Shown: positions 15,450 through 25,075, counted from the stretch's first letter. The stretch: DNA of 32,607 nt from DASTPP01 sp035762175 (GCA_035762175.1 DASTPP010000076.1:1-32607); one strand, 5' to 3'. The notes: generated from the sequence alone by a model not told the origin. Made by a program: numbers and translations.

Positions 15450-16166
15450 CTGTCGCGGCGGCGCGCCGCGCTCCGGCTTGGCGGCCCGCTGGCGCTCTGG
15501 TCGTCGGTCGCCTTCGGCTCGCCCTCGGCCGCGCCGCCCGTGCCCCCGGCGTCGCTGGCGGCCGACGCGGGCAACGCCGTGATGGGGGTGATCACGTCGA
15601 TCGACGCGTCGCTGCGCTCGTCGCGTTATTCGCACGCGACGCGCGTCAACGTGGCGCAGGGCCTCTACGACTTCGACTGCTCGGGCCTGGCGGCCTGGGT
15701 GCTCGCCCGGGCGGCGCCCCGCGCGCACCGCGCGGTGCTGGCGCGGGCGGGGGGCGAGCGGCCGCTCGCGCGCGACTACTACCACGCGATGGCCGCCGCC
15801 CGGGCGCCCTCGCGGGGGTGGGCGCCGGTCGCGCGCGTCGCCGACGCCCGCCCCGGCGACGTCATCGCCTGGTTGAAGCCGGCGATCGTGCGCTCGGCGA
15901 ACACCGGGCACGTGGCCTTCGTCGTCGGCGCGCCCGAGCCGCTCGAGGGCGTGCCGGGCGGGTTTCTGCTGCGCATCGCCGACGCCTCGTCGTACCAGCA
16001 CGAGAACGACTCGCGCGCGGGCACCGGCCGCACGGGCTTCGGCTTCGGCACCATCTTGGTCGTGGCCGACGAGGTCACGGGCGCGCCGCGGGCCTACGGC
16101 TGGTTCGGGCGCGACTCGGCGTGGGTGCTCGAGACGAGCATCGCCATCGGCCGGCCGCAGGGCTAG
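15450..16166 (+). CDS. Exported NlpC/P60-like cysteine hydrolase, start codon uncertain
   Basis: The catalytic part contains YDFDCSGL with C77 (numbered from 15450) and NTGHVAF with H154, the Cys/His arrangement of NlpC/P60 enzymes that cut peptidoglycan peptides or related amides. PGDVIAW between them is also typical. The only standard start codon in frame is GTG 15540, which yields no signal peptide. The frame upstream keeps coding-type G/C third positions and reads LSRRRAALRLGGPLALWSS..., a convincing signal peptide with a twin-arginine-like start. No ATG, GTG or TTG occurs in frame between the TGA at 15399 and 15540; CTG 15450 or ATT 15432 are the candidates. I chose CTG 15450, giving 238 residues, while GTG 15540 would give 208. 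The gene itself is firm, the start is not. Confidence 0.75.
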   Translation: MSRRRAALRLGGPLALWSSVAFGSPSAAPPVPPASLAADAGNAVMGVITSIDASLRSSRYSHATRVNVAQGLYDFDCSGLAAWVLARAAPRAHRAVLARAGGERPLARDYYHAMAAARAPSRGWAPVARVADARPGDVIAWLKPAIVRSANTGHVAFVVGAPEPLEGVPGGFLLRIADASSYQHENDSRAGTGRTGFGFGTILVVADEVTGAPRAYGWFGRDSAWVLETSIAIGRPQG

Positions 16167-16199
16167 AGCGCTGACCGGAAGATCCGGTCGGCGCTCTAG
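16163..16199. terminator. 17-bp hairpin overlapping the NlpC/P60 stop codon
   Basis: Arms at 16163-16179 (CTAGAGCGCTGACCGGA) and 16183-16199 enclose a 3-base loop, with one T/G wobble. The left arm contains the TAG stop of the upstream gene. An AAAA follows the right arm. It can end transcription from the left and belongs to the same family as the next hairpin. Confidence 0.65.
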
Positions 16200-16212
16200 A
16201 AAATGCTTCGAC

Positions 16213-16272
16213 GCTAGAGCCGCTCGACCGAAACATGCCCAAGACTGGGCATGTTTCGGTCGGCGCTCTAGC
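16213..16272. terminator. Second, larger hairpin of the same family
   Basis: An outer 8-bp pair (GCTAGAGC / GCTCTAGC) surrounds a perfect 16-bp inner stem, GACCGAAACATGCCCA at 16226-16241 and its complement at 16246-16261, with loop AGAC. The 15 bases CGGTCGGCGCTCTAG on its right side are identical to the right end of the first hairpin (16185-16199 and 16257-16271). It stands between convergent genes and may stop transcription of the leftward lipoprotein gene. Confidence 0.65.
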
Positions 16273-16293
16273 GGGCCGACGCCGCGCGCCGGT

Positions 16294-17484
16294 TCAGGGC
16301 GCGTCGCTCTGCCGGAAGATGACCTCGCCCTCGGCCCAGAACGCCGCGGAGCCGGCGACGGCGAGGGCCGACACGACCACGTCGCGGGGCGAGAGCGTCT
16401 CGAGCGGGCCGCCCGCGCGCGGCGCCCGCCGCACGAGCCGCTCTTTGGGCAAGATGAAGATGCCGTGGGTCTCGAGGATGTAAACGTGGGCGTCACCGAC
16501 GGCCAGGTCGCTGATGGTGCTGTCGGCGGTGGTGACGTGCGAGGGGGCGACGGCGTCGACGGGCATGCGCACGACGCGCCGGGTGCCGGCGTCGGTCTGC
16601 GACCAGTAGAGCGTGGCGTCGCGCGCGACCAGGTTCGAGGCCGAGAGGTTCTCGAGCAGCGTCGTCGGCCCCGAGGCGCTGAGGCCGTCGGGCGCGAGGG
16701 TCGCGCGCTTGAGCTTGATGGGCGTCTCGGACGTGTTCGAAAACCAGAAGAGCGACGACTGCCAGATCACGGGGTGCGCGACGATGTCGGCGAGCGGGGT
16801 CGACTCGTCGACGTCTTCGAACACGGTCGAGAGGCCCCCGCCGGCGAAGCTCGAGGTGACGATGAGGCTCAGCGACGAGCGCAGGTAGAGGCGCGAGGCG
16901 GTGGCCGAGAGGTAGTTGAACTGGTTGGTGGGGCCGCTCGCGAGCGTCGCCAGGGGGCCGCCGATGAGCGAGACGCCCTGCACGACGTTGGCGCCCTCGG
17001 GGCGGCCGATCCAGAAGAGGCCGCCGGGGCTCGCGGTCAGAAAGCCGAGGCTCGGCAGCGCCGGCGCCGCCAGGGGCTCGGGCTCGCCGCCGGCGAGCGG
17101 CACGCGGTAGACGGCCGCGCCCGAGGAGGTCGCGACGTAGAGGTGCGTCGCGTCGGCGGCGAGGCTCGTCACGGGGCCGGCGGCGCGCGTGAACTCGACG
17201 GGGCCCTTCGGCTCGCCGCCCGCCGCGCCCCCGGCGCCCGCCGCCCCCGGCGCCCCCGCCGCGCTCGTGCCGCCGGCCCCGCCCGTGCCCGCCCGGGCGC
17301 CGCCCGCGCCGGCGTCGCCCCGGCCCGCCCCGCCCGCCGGGCCCCCGCCGCCGGCCGCGCCGGCCGCGCCCGGGCCGCCGGCCGCGTCGTCGTCGTCAGC
17401 CTCTTCGATGCCGAAGAGCGCGTTGCAGGCCGCGGCCAAGACGATCGGGGCGAGGGCGAGGGGGCGGAGAAAGAGCGAAGGCAT
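16294..17484 (-). CDS. Beta-propeller lipoprotein
   Basis: Encodes 396 residues from ATG 17484. The signal peptide ends in the lipobox LAAAC, followed by NALFGIEE, an opening I associate with myxobacterial surface lipoproteins, and an Asp-rich stretch. Residues about 38-95 are a Gly/Ala linker. The remaining 300 residues hold propeller-like repeats: LYVATSSGAAVYRVPLAGG, LFWIGRPEGANVVQGV, LYLRSSLS, LFWFSNTS, LYWSQTDAGTRRVVRMP, VYILETHGIF, AFWAEGEVIF. The aromatic strands match those in the truncated protein at the left edge, but here most blades lack the Thr of YWT. It should be anchored in the envelope. Ligand and function are unknown. The OmpA-family gene lies 256 bp upstream on the same strand; that gap shows nothing recognisable. 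Confidence 0.88.
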   Translation of the reverse strand: MPSLFLRPLALAPIVLAAACNALFGIEEADDDDAAGGPGAAGAAGGGGPAGGAGRGDAGAGGARAGTGGAGGTSAAGAPGAAGAGGAAGGEPKGPVEFTRAAGPVTSLAADATHLYVATSSGAAVYRVPLAGGEPEPLAAPALPSLGFLTASPGGLFWIGRPEGANVVQGVSLIGGPLATLASGPTNQFNYLSATASRLYLRSSLSLIVTSSFAGGGLSTVFEDVDESTPLADIVAHPVIWQSSLFWFSNTSETPIKLKRATLAPDGLSASGPTTLLENLSASNLVARDATLYWSQTDAGTRRVVRMPVDAVAPSHVTTADSTISDLAVGDAHVYILETHGIFILPKERLVRRAPRAGGPLETLSPRDVVVSALAVAGSAAFWAEGEVIFRQSDAP

Positions 17485-17740
17485 GGCGAATCGGGGGCAA
17501 GGGCCCTCGGGCGCGGCGCCGCGCGAAGCCGCGCGCGACGGCCGGCCCCGGGGCGAACCGGGCGGCCCCCGCAGACTCGCACGAAACGGCCCCGGCGTCG
17601 CGCCAACGCGATTCGCCCGCGCCCGCCCGGCCCTCGCGCGCTACGCGGGCGGAGGGGCGGCGGCGCTGACGAACCGGTCGCGGGCGCCGAAGAGCTCGCA
17701 GGGCCGCTCGCTCATCGGCCCGCGGGCCGCGGGCGCCGGC

Positions 17741-18577
17741 TCAGGGCACGCGCTTCCAGGCGGGGCGGAAGCCGCTCGTCTTCAGGGTCGGCTCGTCGAG
17801 CGACAGGATGTAGTCGGCCCGCCGGTTGCGCGGCTCGTCGACCTCGTCGGCCGTCTTGACGAGCGGCGACGACTCGCCGAACCCCTCGTAGGCGATGCCG
17901 ACCTTGACGCCCCGCTTGCGGAACCACGCGGCGATGGCCTGGGCCCGCTGCTGCGAGAGGCGCAGGTTGCTCGCGTCGCCGCCGACGGTGTCGGTGTGCC
18001 CCGCGACGAAGAGCGTCACGCGGCCGAGCGCCTCGTGCTTCGCGACCGCGTCGGCGATCTTGGCGTAGCTCGCCTCGAGCTTGGGCTGCTCGGACGCCCC
18101 GATCTGCGCCGAGCCGGTGGCGAAGTTGACCTCTTCGTGGGGGATCGACACCGACCAGGGCGTCAGCGCCACGCCCTTGTAATAGCCCTCGGTGTCGTAG
18201 GCGAAGAGCTCGATGCGGGCCACGGGCTCTTCGCGCGAGGGCGACCAGGTGACGACGAGCGGCGTGCCCGCCCGCTGCCCGCGGAACTCGTGGGTCTGGT
18301 CGGCCAGCACCGCGCCCGAGTCGCCCACCACCTTGATGGTGACCTTCGCCGCGTCGCGCGAGAGCTTGAGCTCGAGGCGGTGGCCCTTCAGATCGACCTT
18401 GTCTTTGTCGAGATCGATTTGCAGCGGGGCCTTCGCGCCCCCCTTCGCCTGCAACGCCGCCGCCCCACCCCCAGGGTCGCCCGGGCCCGCCGCGACCGCG
18501 TGGAAGGCGACGAGCAGGGCGGACGAAAGAACGAGGGGGCTCACGCGCAGGGGCCGAAACTCGCGCCGGTCGGGCAT
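17741..18577 (-). CDS. OmpA-family C-terminal domain protein (peptidoglycan-binding)
   Basis: Encodes 278 residues from ATG 18577. An N-terminal signal peptide (LVLSSALLVAFHAVAAG) targets the periplasm. Residues about 45-150 form a beta-rich region of no known family. The C-terminal OmpA/MotB-like domain runs from about 150 to 262: VNFATGSAQI, VAGHTDTVGGDASNL, LSQQRAQAIAAWF, GFGESSPL and NRRADYIL. The Asp of GHTD and the Arg of NRRA are the residues that grip the diaminopimelate of peptidoglycan in this family. There is no eight-stranded barrel, so the protein is probably a soluble or loosely attached cell-wall linker. It is leftward, and its start is 32 bp from the end of the LamG-like lipoprotein gene, so they may share a transcript. 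Confidence 0.92.
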   Translation of the reverse strand: MPDRREFRPLRVSPLVLSSALLVAFHAVAAGPGDPGGGAAALQAKGGAKAPLQIDLDKDKVDLKGHRLELKLSRDAAKVTIKVVGDSGAVLADQTHEFRGQRAGTPLVVTWSPSREEPVARIELFAYDTEGYYKGVALTPWSVSIPHEEVNFATGSAQIGASEQPKLEASYAKIADAVAKHEALGRVTLFVAGHTDTVGGDASNLRLSQQRAQAIAAWFRKRGVKVGIAYEGFGESSPLVKTADEVDEPRNRRADYILSLDEPTLKTSGFRPAWKRVP

Positions 18578-18609
18578 GGCCCGAAGGTACCACCGGCCCG
18601 CCGCAGCCG

Positions 18610-19752
18610 CTATCTCGACCTCGGCGCGCCCCCGGCCGGGCGAAGGCGCGGCGCCGGCGCGACGGCCCCGACGTGCTTCGTGCCGAGGGCGGAAGCGGCG
18701 GCGCGGTCGTGCTTCGCGCCGAGGGCGGGTGCGGGGGCGCGGTCGTGCTTCGCGCCGAGGGCGGGCGCGGCGGCGCGGAAGTGCTTCTCGAAGACGGCCG
18801 TCTCGACCTCGCGGTCGTAGAGGGCGAACTCGTCGAGCGCGCCCTTGTAGGCGTTCACGCCGGTGGGGCCGTTGCCGACGAGCAGGGGCCCGTCGGCGAG
18901 CACGCCCTCGGCGATGCCGTCGTCGGAGCAGAGAAAGTCGCCGTCGAGGCCCCGGCAGAAGTTGATGAACTGGGGGCCGGCCGAGACCGCGACGTAGTTG
19001 TACGCCCCGGGCCGCAGGCCGAAGACGGCGAAGCTGGTGATGGTGGCGCCGCCCTGCAGCACGCGCCGCAGGGCCACGTTGCCCTCGTCGATGAGCAGCG
19101 CGACGCCGCCGTCTTGGGGCAGGTTGAAGGCGCCCTCCTGGGCGAAGAGGCGCGTGCCCTGGGCGAGCTCGACGTCGGGCAAGAACCAGCCCTCGAAGCT
19201 GAAGGAGCCGAAGGCGAGGAAGCTCAGGTCGGGGCCCCCGGATACCTCCATCATGCCGCCGCCGAAGAACGCGCCGAGCGAGGGCTCTTCGATCGGGGCC
19301 CCGGGCGCCCCGAGGGTGGGCGAGGGCGAGCCGAAGAGGCGCCCGAGCGGGGCCCCCGACACGAGATCGACGGGGTCTGCGTCGTCGGGCTCGCCGAAGC
19401 GAAAGTAGAGCAGGGGCCGATCGCCGAGCACGAGGTCGACGTAGGGCGTGATGAAGGGCTGGCCGCCGCTGCCCCCCGCGCCGCCCGACCCGCCCGTGCT
19501 GCCGCCGCCCCCGCTCGCCCCCGTGGCGCCGCCCCCGCCTTGCAAGCCCGCCCCGGCCTGCCCCGCGCGGCCGCCGGCCCCCTGGCCCCCGGCGCGGCCG
19601 CCGCCCCCGCCGCCCCCGCCGCCCCCGTCGCCGAGATCGCCGTCGTCGAACAGAAAGCTACAGCCCCCGAGCGCCGCCGCGGCGAGCCCGAGGGCGAGCC
19701 CGCGCCCGACGTGCCGCCGAACGCCCCCGCCACCACGCCGTTCGGACGCCAT
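18610..19752 (-). CDS. LamG/concanavalin-like lipoprotein with C-terminal 12-residue repeats
   Basis: Encodes 380 residues from ATG 19752. A basic start and hydrophobic core end in the lipobox LGGC, then SFLFDDGD and a very long Gly-rich linker (a run of Gly, then GAGG/GSGG repeats). Residues about 125-335 match LamG-type jelly-roll domains used by surface proteins to bind sugars or proteins: LLYFRFGEPDDADPVD, FSFEGWFLPD, GAYNYVAVSAG, YKGALDEFALYDREVE. The domain normally ends after the helix that reads VFEKHFRAAA here. In this gene that end is followed by three more diverged copies of a 12-residue unit (KHDRAPAPALGA type), encoded by 36-bp direct repeats. Function is binding at the cell surface, with unknown ligand. 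Divergent from the PhoD-like gene. Confidence 0.85.
   Translation of the reverse strand: MASERRGGGGVRRHVGRGLALGLAAAALGGCSFLFDDGDLGDGGGGGGGGGGRAGGQGAGGRAGQAGAGLQGGGGATGASGGGGSTGGSGGAGGSGGQPFITPYVDLVLGDRPLLYFRFGEPDDADPVDLVSGAPLGRLFGSPSPTLGAPGAPIEEPSLGAFFGGGMMEVSGGPDLSFLAFGSFSFEGWFLPDVELAQGTRLFAQEGAFNLPQDGGVALLIDEGNVALRRVLQGGATITSFAVFGLRPGAYNYVAVSAGPQFINFCRGLDGDFLCSDDGIAEGVLADGPLLVGNGPTGVNAYKGALDEFALYDREVETAVFEKHFRAAAPALGAKHDRAPAPALGAKHDRAAASALGTKHVGAVAPAPRLRPAGGAPRSR
18673..18780. repeat. 36-bp tandem repeat, three full copies, inside the LamG-like gene
   Basis: Copies begin with GTGCTTC at 18673, 18709 and 18745, and a fourth partial start is at 18781, all exactly 36 bp apart. The unit is in frame with the lipoprotein and adds 12 residues per copy. 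Confidence 0.9.
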
Positions 19753-19929
19753 CGCCGCCGAGGATACGCGGCCCGCACGCCGCCAGGCAACGGGCGAGGG
19801 CGCGGCGCCCGCCTTCAACATTCTACCCCCGCGGCCCGCGGGCCGGCGTCCGCGCCTACCCGCCGGGCGCGAACGAGGCATACTCGACGGGGTGACCGCG
19901 CGGGGCGGGGCACGCGTCGTGGGGTGATC

Positions 19930-21309
19930 ATGAAGGTGAGAGAGCCGAGCGTGGGGCCCATCGTCGGCGCGACCGGCGCGGGCTCGGTGCGCATTCTGGT
20001 ACGGGGCGAGCTCGAGCTCGAAGGGGGCAAGCCGAGGCGGGCGCACGGCGTCGCGCGGCTGCGCGAGCGGGGGCGCGAGTTCGGCCCGCCGCGCTTCTTC
20101 AAGCTGAACCCGAATTTCGATCTGACGGGGGTGGTCGTCTTCGAGGGGCTCTCGCCCGAGACCGCCTACGACTACGAGGCGGGCTGGTTCTTCTCCGAGG
20201 CCGACTCGGCCGCGCTCGACGCCTCGGCGGCGCTCGACTGGGCCGAGGCGCCGAGGCGCGGGTTCACGACCGCGTCCGGCGACGGCGGGCGCGAGCGCTC
20301 GTTCGTCTTCGGCTCGTGCCGCTACCTGCTCCGCCTCTTCGGGGGCGCCTGGTTCGACGACCGGAGCGACAAGACCTTCGGCTCGATCGTGCGGCAGATC
20401 GAGGCGGGGCGCCGCACCGACGCCTTTCTCATGATCGGCGACCAGATCTACGCCGACGACCTCGACGAGTTCCGCGCCGACCAGTGCGTCGACGGCTTCT
20501 TCGCGCGCTACCGCGACGCCTTCACCACGCGCGGTCTGCGCGAGCTGATGGCCCGCGTGCCGACGTACATGACCCTCGACGACCACGAGATCGAAGACGA
20601 TTGGCCCGCGCGCGCCGCCCGGCAGGACCACGTGCGGAAGCTGCCCGCGGCGATGCACGCCTACCAGGTCTACCAGCTCAGCCACAGCCCCGCCCAGCCC
20701 GCGCGCGGCGGCAAGCTCGAGGGCACGCCCGGCGCGCTCTCCTACGCCTTCACCGACGGGTGCGCCGACGTCTTCGTCACCGACACGCGCACCGAGCGCG
20801 TGCTCGACGAGGGCGCGCGGCGCATCGTGAGCCCCGAGCAGCTCGCCGCGCTGCAGTCGTTTCTGGGCGACGGGTCGGGGCGGGTCAAGATCGTGGTCTC
20901 GTCGGTGCCGCTCTTCGGGGCCGCCGGCGTCGACAAGTGGGAAGGCTTCTTCGAGCAGCGCGACGCCTTGCTCGGCTTCATTCGCGAGAACAAAGTGCGC
21001 CGGGTGTTGGCGCTCTCGGGCGACGTGCACGCGTCGTTCACGGCCGAGCTCGGGTGCGACGACGACCCCGACTTCAAGATCGTCTCGGTCGTCTCTTCGC
21101 CCTTCTTCTGGCCCTACCGCCGCCCCCTGGCGGGGCACTTTCAGACGCAGGGGTACATTCGGTCGGAGGGCAAGTACCGCGTCACGGCCTGCACCCCCAT
21201 CGTGATCGAAGACAACTTCACGCGCATCACGGTCGACCCCCGGGGCGTGCGCGTCGAGGTGTTCGGGCGCAAGGGCGGGGCGCTCGGCCAGAGCGCGCAC
21301 GCCTTCTGA
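19930..21309 (+). CDS. PhoD-like metallophosphatase
   Basis: Encodes 459 residues from ATG 19930, with GGGGTGATC just upstream; a GTG two codons earlier is possible. An N-terminal Fn3-like beta domain (residues about 5-115) is followed by the metal-binding phosphatase domain: FGSCRYL, GDQIYADD at 170-177, DDHEIEDDW at 217-225, and SGDVHASF with D365 and H367. These Asp and His residues bind the metals in PhoD-type enzymes, which hydrolyse phosphate mono- and diesters. PhoD enzymes are usually exported by the Tat pathway, but no signal peptide is visible here, so this member is probably cytosolic. It faces the Ser/Thr kinase gene and diverges from the LamG-like gene across 177 bp that should hold both promoters. 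Confidence 0.92.
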   Translation: MKVREPSVGPIVGATGAGSVRILVRGELELEGGKPRRAHGVARLRERGREFGPPRFFKLNPNFDLTGVVVFEGLSPETAYDYEAGWFFSEADSAALDASAALDWAEAPRRGFTTASGDGGRERSFVFGSCRYLLRLFGGAWFDDRSDKTFGSIVRQIEAGRRTDAFLMIGDQIYADDLDEFRADQCVDGFFARYRDAFTTRGLRELMARVPTYMTLDDHEIEDDWPARAARQDHVRKLPAAMHAYQVYQLSHSPAQPARGGKLEGTPGALSYAFTDGCADVFVTDTRTERVLDEGARRIVSPEQLAALQSFLGDGSGRVKIVVSSVPLFGAAGVDKWEGFFEQRDALLGFIRENKVRRVLALSGDVHASFTAELGCDDDPDFKIVSVVSSPFFWPYRRPLAGHFQTQGYIRSEGKYRVTACTPIVIEDNFTRITVDPRGVRVEVFGRKGGALGQSAHAF

Positions 21310-21453
21310 GGGCGGGCACGAGCCGAATCGGGGGGGGCGAGGCCTGACGTTCGAGCTCCCGTCTGCCGGGCGGGGCCGGGCCGCGCGGACGCGGGCGCGT
21401 GAGCGGCCGAACGCGGCTCGTCGTCGCGCCCGGGGCCGGCCCGGCGCTTCGGC

Positions 21454-22935
<1,482 letters not shown>

Positions 22936-23438
22936 GGTTCTTCGGGCCGGCGAGGCGGCGGCGGCGTACATTCGGGTCGGTTGGGTTCGGCGGTGTCGCC
23001 CCCCTTCGGCCCTGGGTGACCCTCCGAATGGCGAGCTTCCATGCAAAGGGCTTACCAGGCGCCGCCGGCCGCCGCGGGCCCAGGGGGCGCGGTGGTGCGA
23101 CCGGTCGCGGGCGGGCGCGCGTGAGGGCTGCTAGCGGCTGAAACGCGCGGCAGGCCGGGGCAGGGCACGGGGGCCGGGGGGGGAAGGCACCCAGCGAGGG
23201 GGGGCGGTCGTCCCGGATTGAGGCAGACGGCCGTTTCAATTTGGTACAGCGTGAAAGGCGAGGCCCCGTGGGGCTCGGGCCCTGGACGACCCGAAGGGGC
23301 GCCCCGTGGGCCGGGCGCCGGACGACCCGAAGGGGCGCCCCGCGGGCCGGGCGCCGGACAGCCCGAAGGGGCGCGGGCCGGGCGCCGGACGACGTGAAAG
23401 GCCCGCGGCCCGTGCGGGCGGTGGTGGCGAGGGGGGGG
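22936..23438. other. Intergenic region with a 36-bp repeat cluster
   Basis: This 503-bp gap separates the Ser/Thr kinase start from the end of the YCII gene. Apart from the tandem repeat at 23284-23405 it contains only GC-rich sequence and short open frames with no family resemblance or ribosome-binding site. No promoter could be assigned. Confidence 0.5.
23284..23405. repeat. 36-bp tandem repeat, four copies (last one shortened)
   Basis: Copies starting with GGACGACCCGAAGGGG or a variant begin at 23284, 23320, 23356 and 23387, with spacings of 36, 36 and 31 bp. The first two units contain the palindrome GGGGCGCCCC. The repeat sits downstream of the YCII gene, outside any credible gene. Confidence 0.85.
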
Positions 23439-23735
23439 TCAGAGCCGATCGAGGTCGTCGCGGCCGATGACCGGTGACCAAGGCAGGAACTCGTATTGCA
23501 CGAGCCCTGCCTTGATGAAGGGGTCGCCGTCGCGGACGCTGTCGAGCGTCTGCCAGAGGTCGGCGCCCTCGGGCACGCGCAAGAGCAGGGCGCCGCCGTG
23601 GCGCGGCTCGCAGGGGCCGGAGGCGAGCAGCAGGCCGCGCTCTTTGAGCGCGCCGAGGTAGGCGCGGTGCTCGTCGACGATCTTCAGTACCTCTTCGAGC
23701 GGCCGGCGATAACGGAGGATGGCGAGGGCGTACAT
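23439..23735 (-). CDS. YCII-related protein
   Basis: Encodes 98 residues from ATG 23735. The YCII fold is a small ferredoxin-like dimer. The expected His (H23 in DEHRAYLGALKERG) and Asp (D71 in GDPFIKAG) are present, as is the LLASGP loop after the first helix. The end (VQYEFLPWSPVIG) fits the last strand of the family. Proteins of this type are thought to be small enzymes, but this one cannot be assigned a substrate. It is divergent from the reductase gene across 129 bp. Confidence 0.85.
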   Translation of the reverse strand: MYALAILRYRRPLEEVLKIVDEHRAYLGALKERGLLLASGPCEPRHGGALLLRVPEGADLWQTLDSVRDGDPFIKAGLVQYEFLPWSPVIGRDDLDRL

Positions 23736-23864
23736 GGGCGCGAGACTAGGGCAAACGGGGGCGGGGCGCACGCCCGGAGGGGCGCGGGCACGGCCGGGCG
23801 TGCCGAAGCCGCCGCATGTGCCATGGTGGGGCACGTCGCAAGCTCGCCGACGAGGAGGCCCGGA

Positions 23865-24713
23865 ATGATCGCGTTCTATGGCATGGGGTTGCTTGGCTCG
23901 AACTTCGTGCGCGCGCTTCTGGCGCGGGGTGAGCGCGTTCAGGTGTGGAACCGTAGCCCCGAGCGTGCGCGCGCACTCGAGGTCGAGGGTGCGCGCGCAT
24001 TCGAGGACCCGGCCGACGCGGCCCGGGGGGCCGAGCGGGTGCACCTGACGCTTTCGGATGACGCGGCGGTCGACGCGGTGCTCGAGCGGGCGGCGGGCGG
24101 CTTCGGGCCGGGGGCGCTCGTCGTCGACCACACCACGACCTCGGCCGAGGGCGCCGCTGCGCGCCATGAGCGCTGGCGGGCCCGCGGCGTCGAATTCTTG
24201 CATGCGCCCGTGTTCATGGGCCCGCAGAACGCGCGCGAAGGCACGGGCATCATGCTCGCGTCGGGCGACGAGGGGCGTTTCGAGAGGGCGAAGCCCGCGC
24301 TCATGCCCATGACGGGCAAGCTCGTCTACCTCGGCCCCGACCCCGGGCGCGCGGCGGCCTTCAAGCTCTTCGGCAACCTCTTTCTGATGGCGATGAGCGC
24401 CGGCGTCGCCGACGTGCTCGCGCTCGCCAAGGCGCACGGCGTCTCGGCCGCCGAGGCGGCCTCGCTCTTCGACCACTTCAACCCGGCGTCGATGCTGCCG
24501 GCGCGCGCGCGCCGCATGGTCGAGGGCGAGTTCGCGAACGCCTCGTGGGAGCTCGCCATGGCCCGCAAGGACGCCCGCCTGATGCTCGAGGCGGCCGAGC
24601 GCGGCGGCGCGGCGCTGATGACGACGCCCGCCATCGCCCGGCGCATGGACGAGTTCATCGAGCGCGGCCACGCGCACGACGACTGGCTCGTCATCTCGAA
24701 AGACGCGCTCTGA
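23865..24713 (+). CDS. NAD(P)-dependent 3-hydroxyisobutyrate dehydrogenase-family oxidoreductase
   Basis: Encodes 282 residues from ATG 23865, preceded by GAGGAGGCCCGGA. The Rossmann nucleotide loop GMGLLG is at residues 6-11, followed by RGERVQVWNRSPER; the Arg after Asn suggests NADPH rather than NADH. Further landmarks are DHTTTS at 89-94, APVFMGPQNAREGTGIML, and the catalytic Lys K167 with N171 in AAFKLFGNLF. The all-helical C-terminal domain completes the family length. Members oxidise or reduce beta-hydroxyacids or related compounds, such as succinic semialdehyde, and some reduce imines. The exact substrate cannot be told. It is the last gene before the PKS region, separated from it by 785 bp of G-rich DNA, so a link to polyketide synthesis is not supported. 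Confidence 0.9.
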   Translation: MIAFYGMGLLGSNFVRALLARGERVQVWNRSPERARALEVEGARAFEDPADAARGAERVHLTLSDDAAVDAVLERAAGGFGPGALVVDHTTTSAEGAAARHERWRARGVEFLHAPVFMGPQNAREGTGIMLASGDEGRFERAKPALMPMTGKLVYLGPDPGRAAAFKLFGNLFLMAMSAGVADVLALAKAHGVSAAEAASLFDHFNPASMLPARARRMVEGEFANASWELAMARKDARLMLEAAERGGAALMTTPAIARRMDEFIERGHAHDDWLVISKDAL

Positions 24714-24862
24714 GCGGGCGCGCCGGGCGGGCGCGCCGCGTGGCGAGGGGCGGTACCGCGACAGGCACGGGGGGCGCTGTGTCGCGCGTGCCGGGGCGCG
24801 GCGCCCGCCCTGTGCCGGGGCGGTACAGCGGGCGGGGCTCCCGTTCCGGGGCGGGACGGGGC

Positions 24863-25075
24863 GTGCGGGGGGCGCATGCGGGGGGCGCATGCGGGGGGCG
24901 TGCGCGGGGGGCGTGCGCGGGGGGCGTGCGCGGGCGCGGGCGGGAGGCGTGCGGGGGCGGGCGCGGAGGGCGCTCGGGGGGCGCTCGGGGCGCGCACGGG
25001 GGGCGCTCGGGGGGCGCTCGGGGGGCGCTCGGGGCGGGGCGAGGGGGCGGGGCGAGGGGGCGGGGCGAGGGGGCG
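24863..25075. repeat. G-rich minisatellite of several short unit types
   Basis: Blocks of short tandem units follow one another: about 13-bp units of GCATGCGGGGGGC type, then about 13-bp GCGTGCGCGGGGG units, then several 11-bp GCGCTCGGGGG units, and finally three 13-bp GCGAGGGGGCGGG units. The plus strand carries runs of 4-6 G. The flanks of this 785-bp gap (24714-24862 and 25076-25498) contain no gene I can support. Confidence 0.85.

Noticed and set aside
21310..21453. A terminator between the PhoD-like and kinase genes
   Set aside because: The gap has GC-rich complementary fragments but no uninterrupted stem long enough to call.
23496..23864. An N-terminal extension of the reductase
   Set aside because: The frame is open, but it overlaps the YCII gene and lacks conservation, while ATG 23865 has a GAGGAG site and starts directly at the nucleotide-binding strand.
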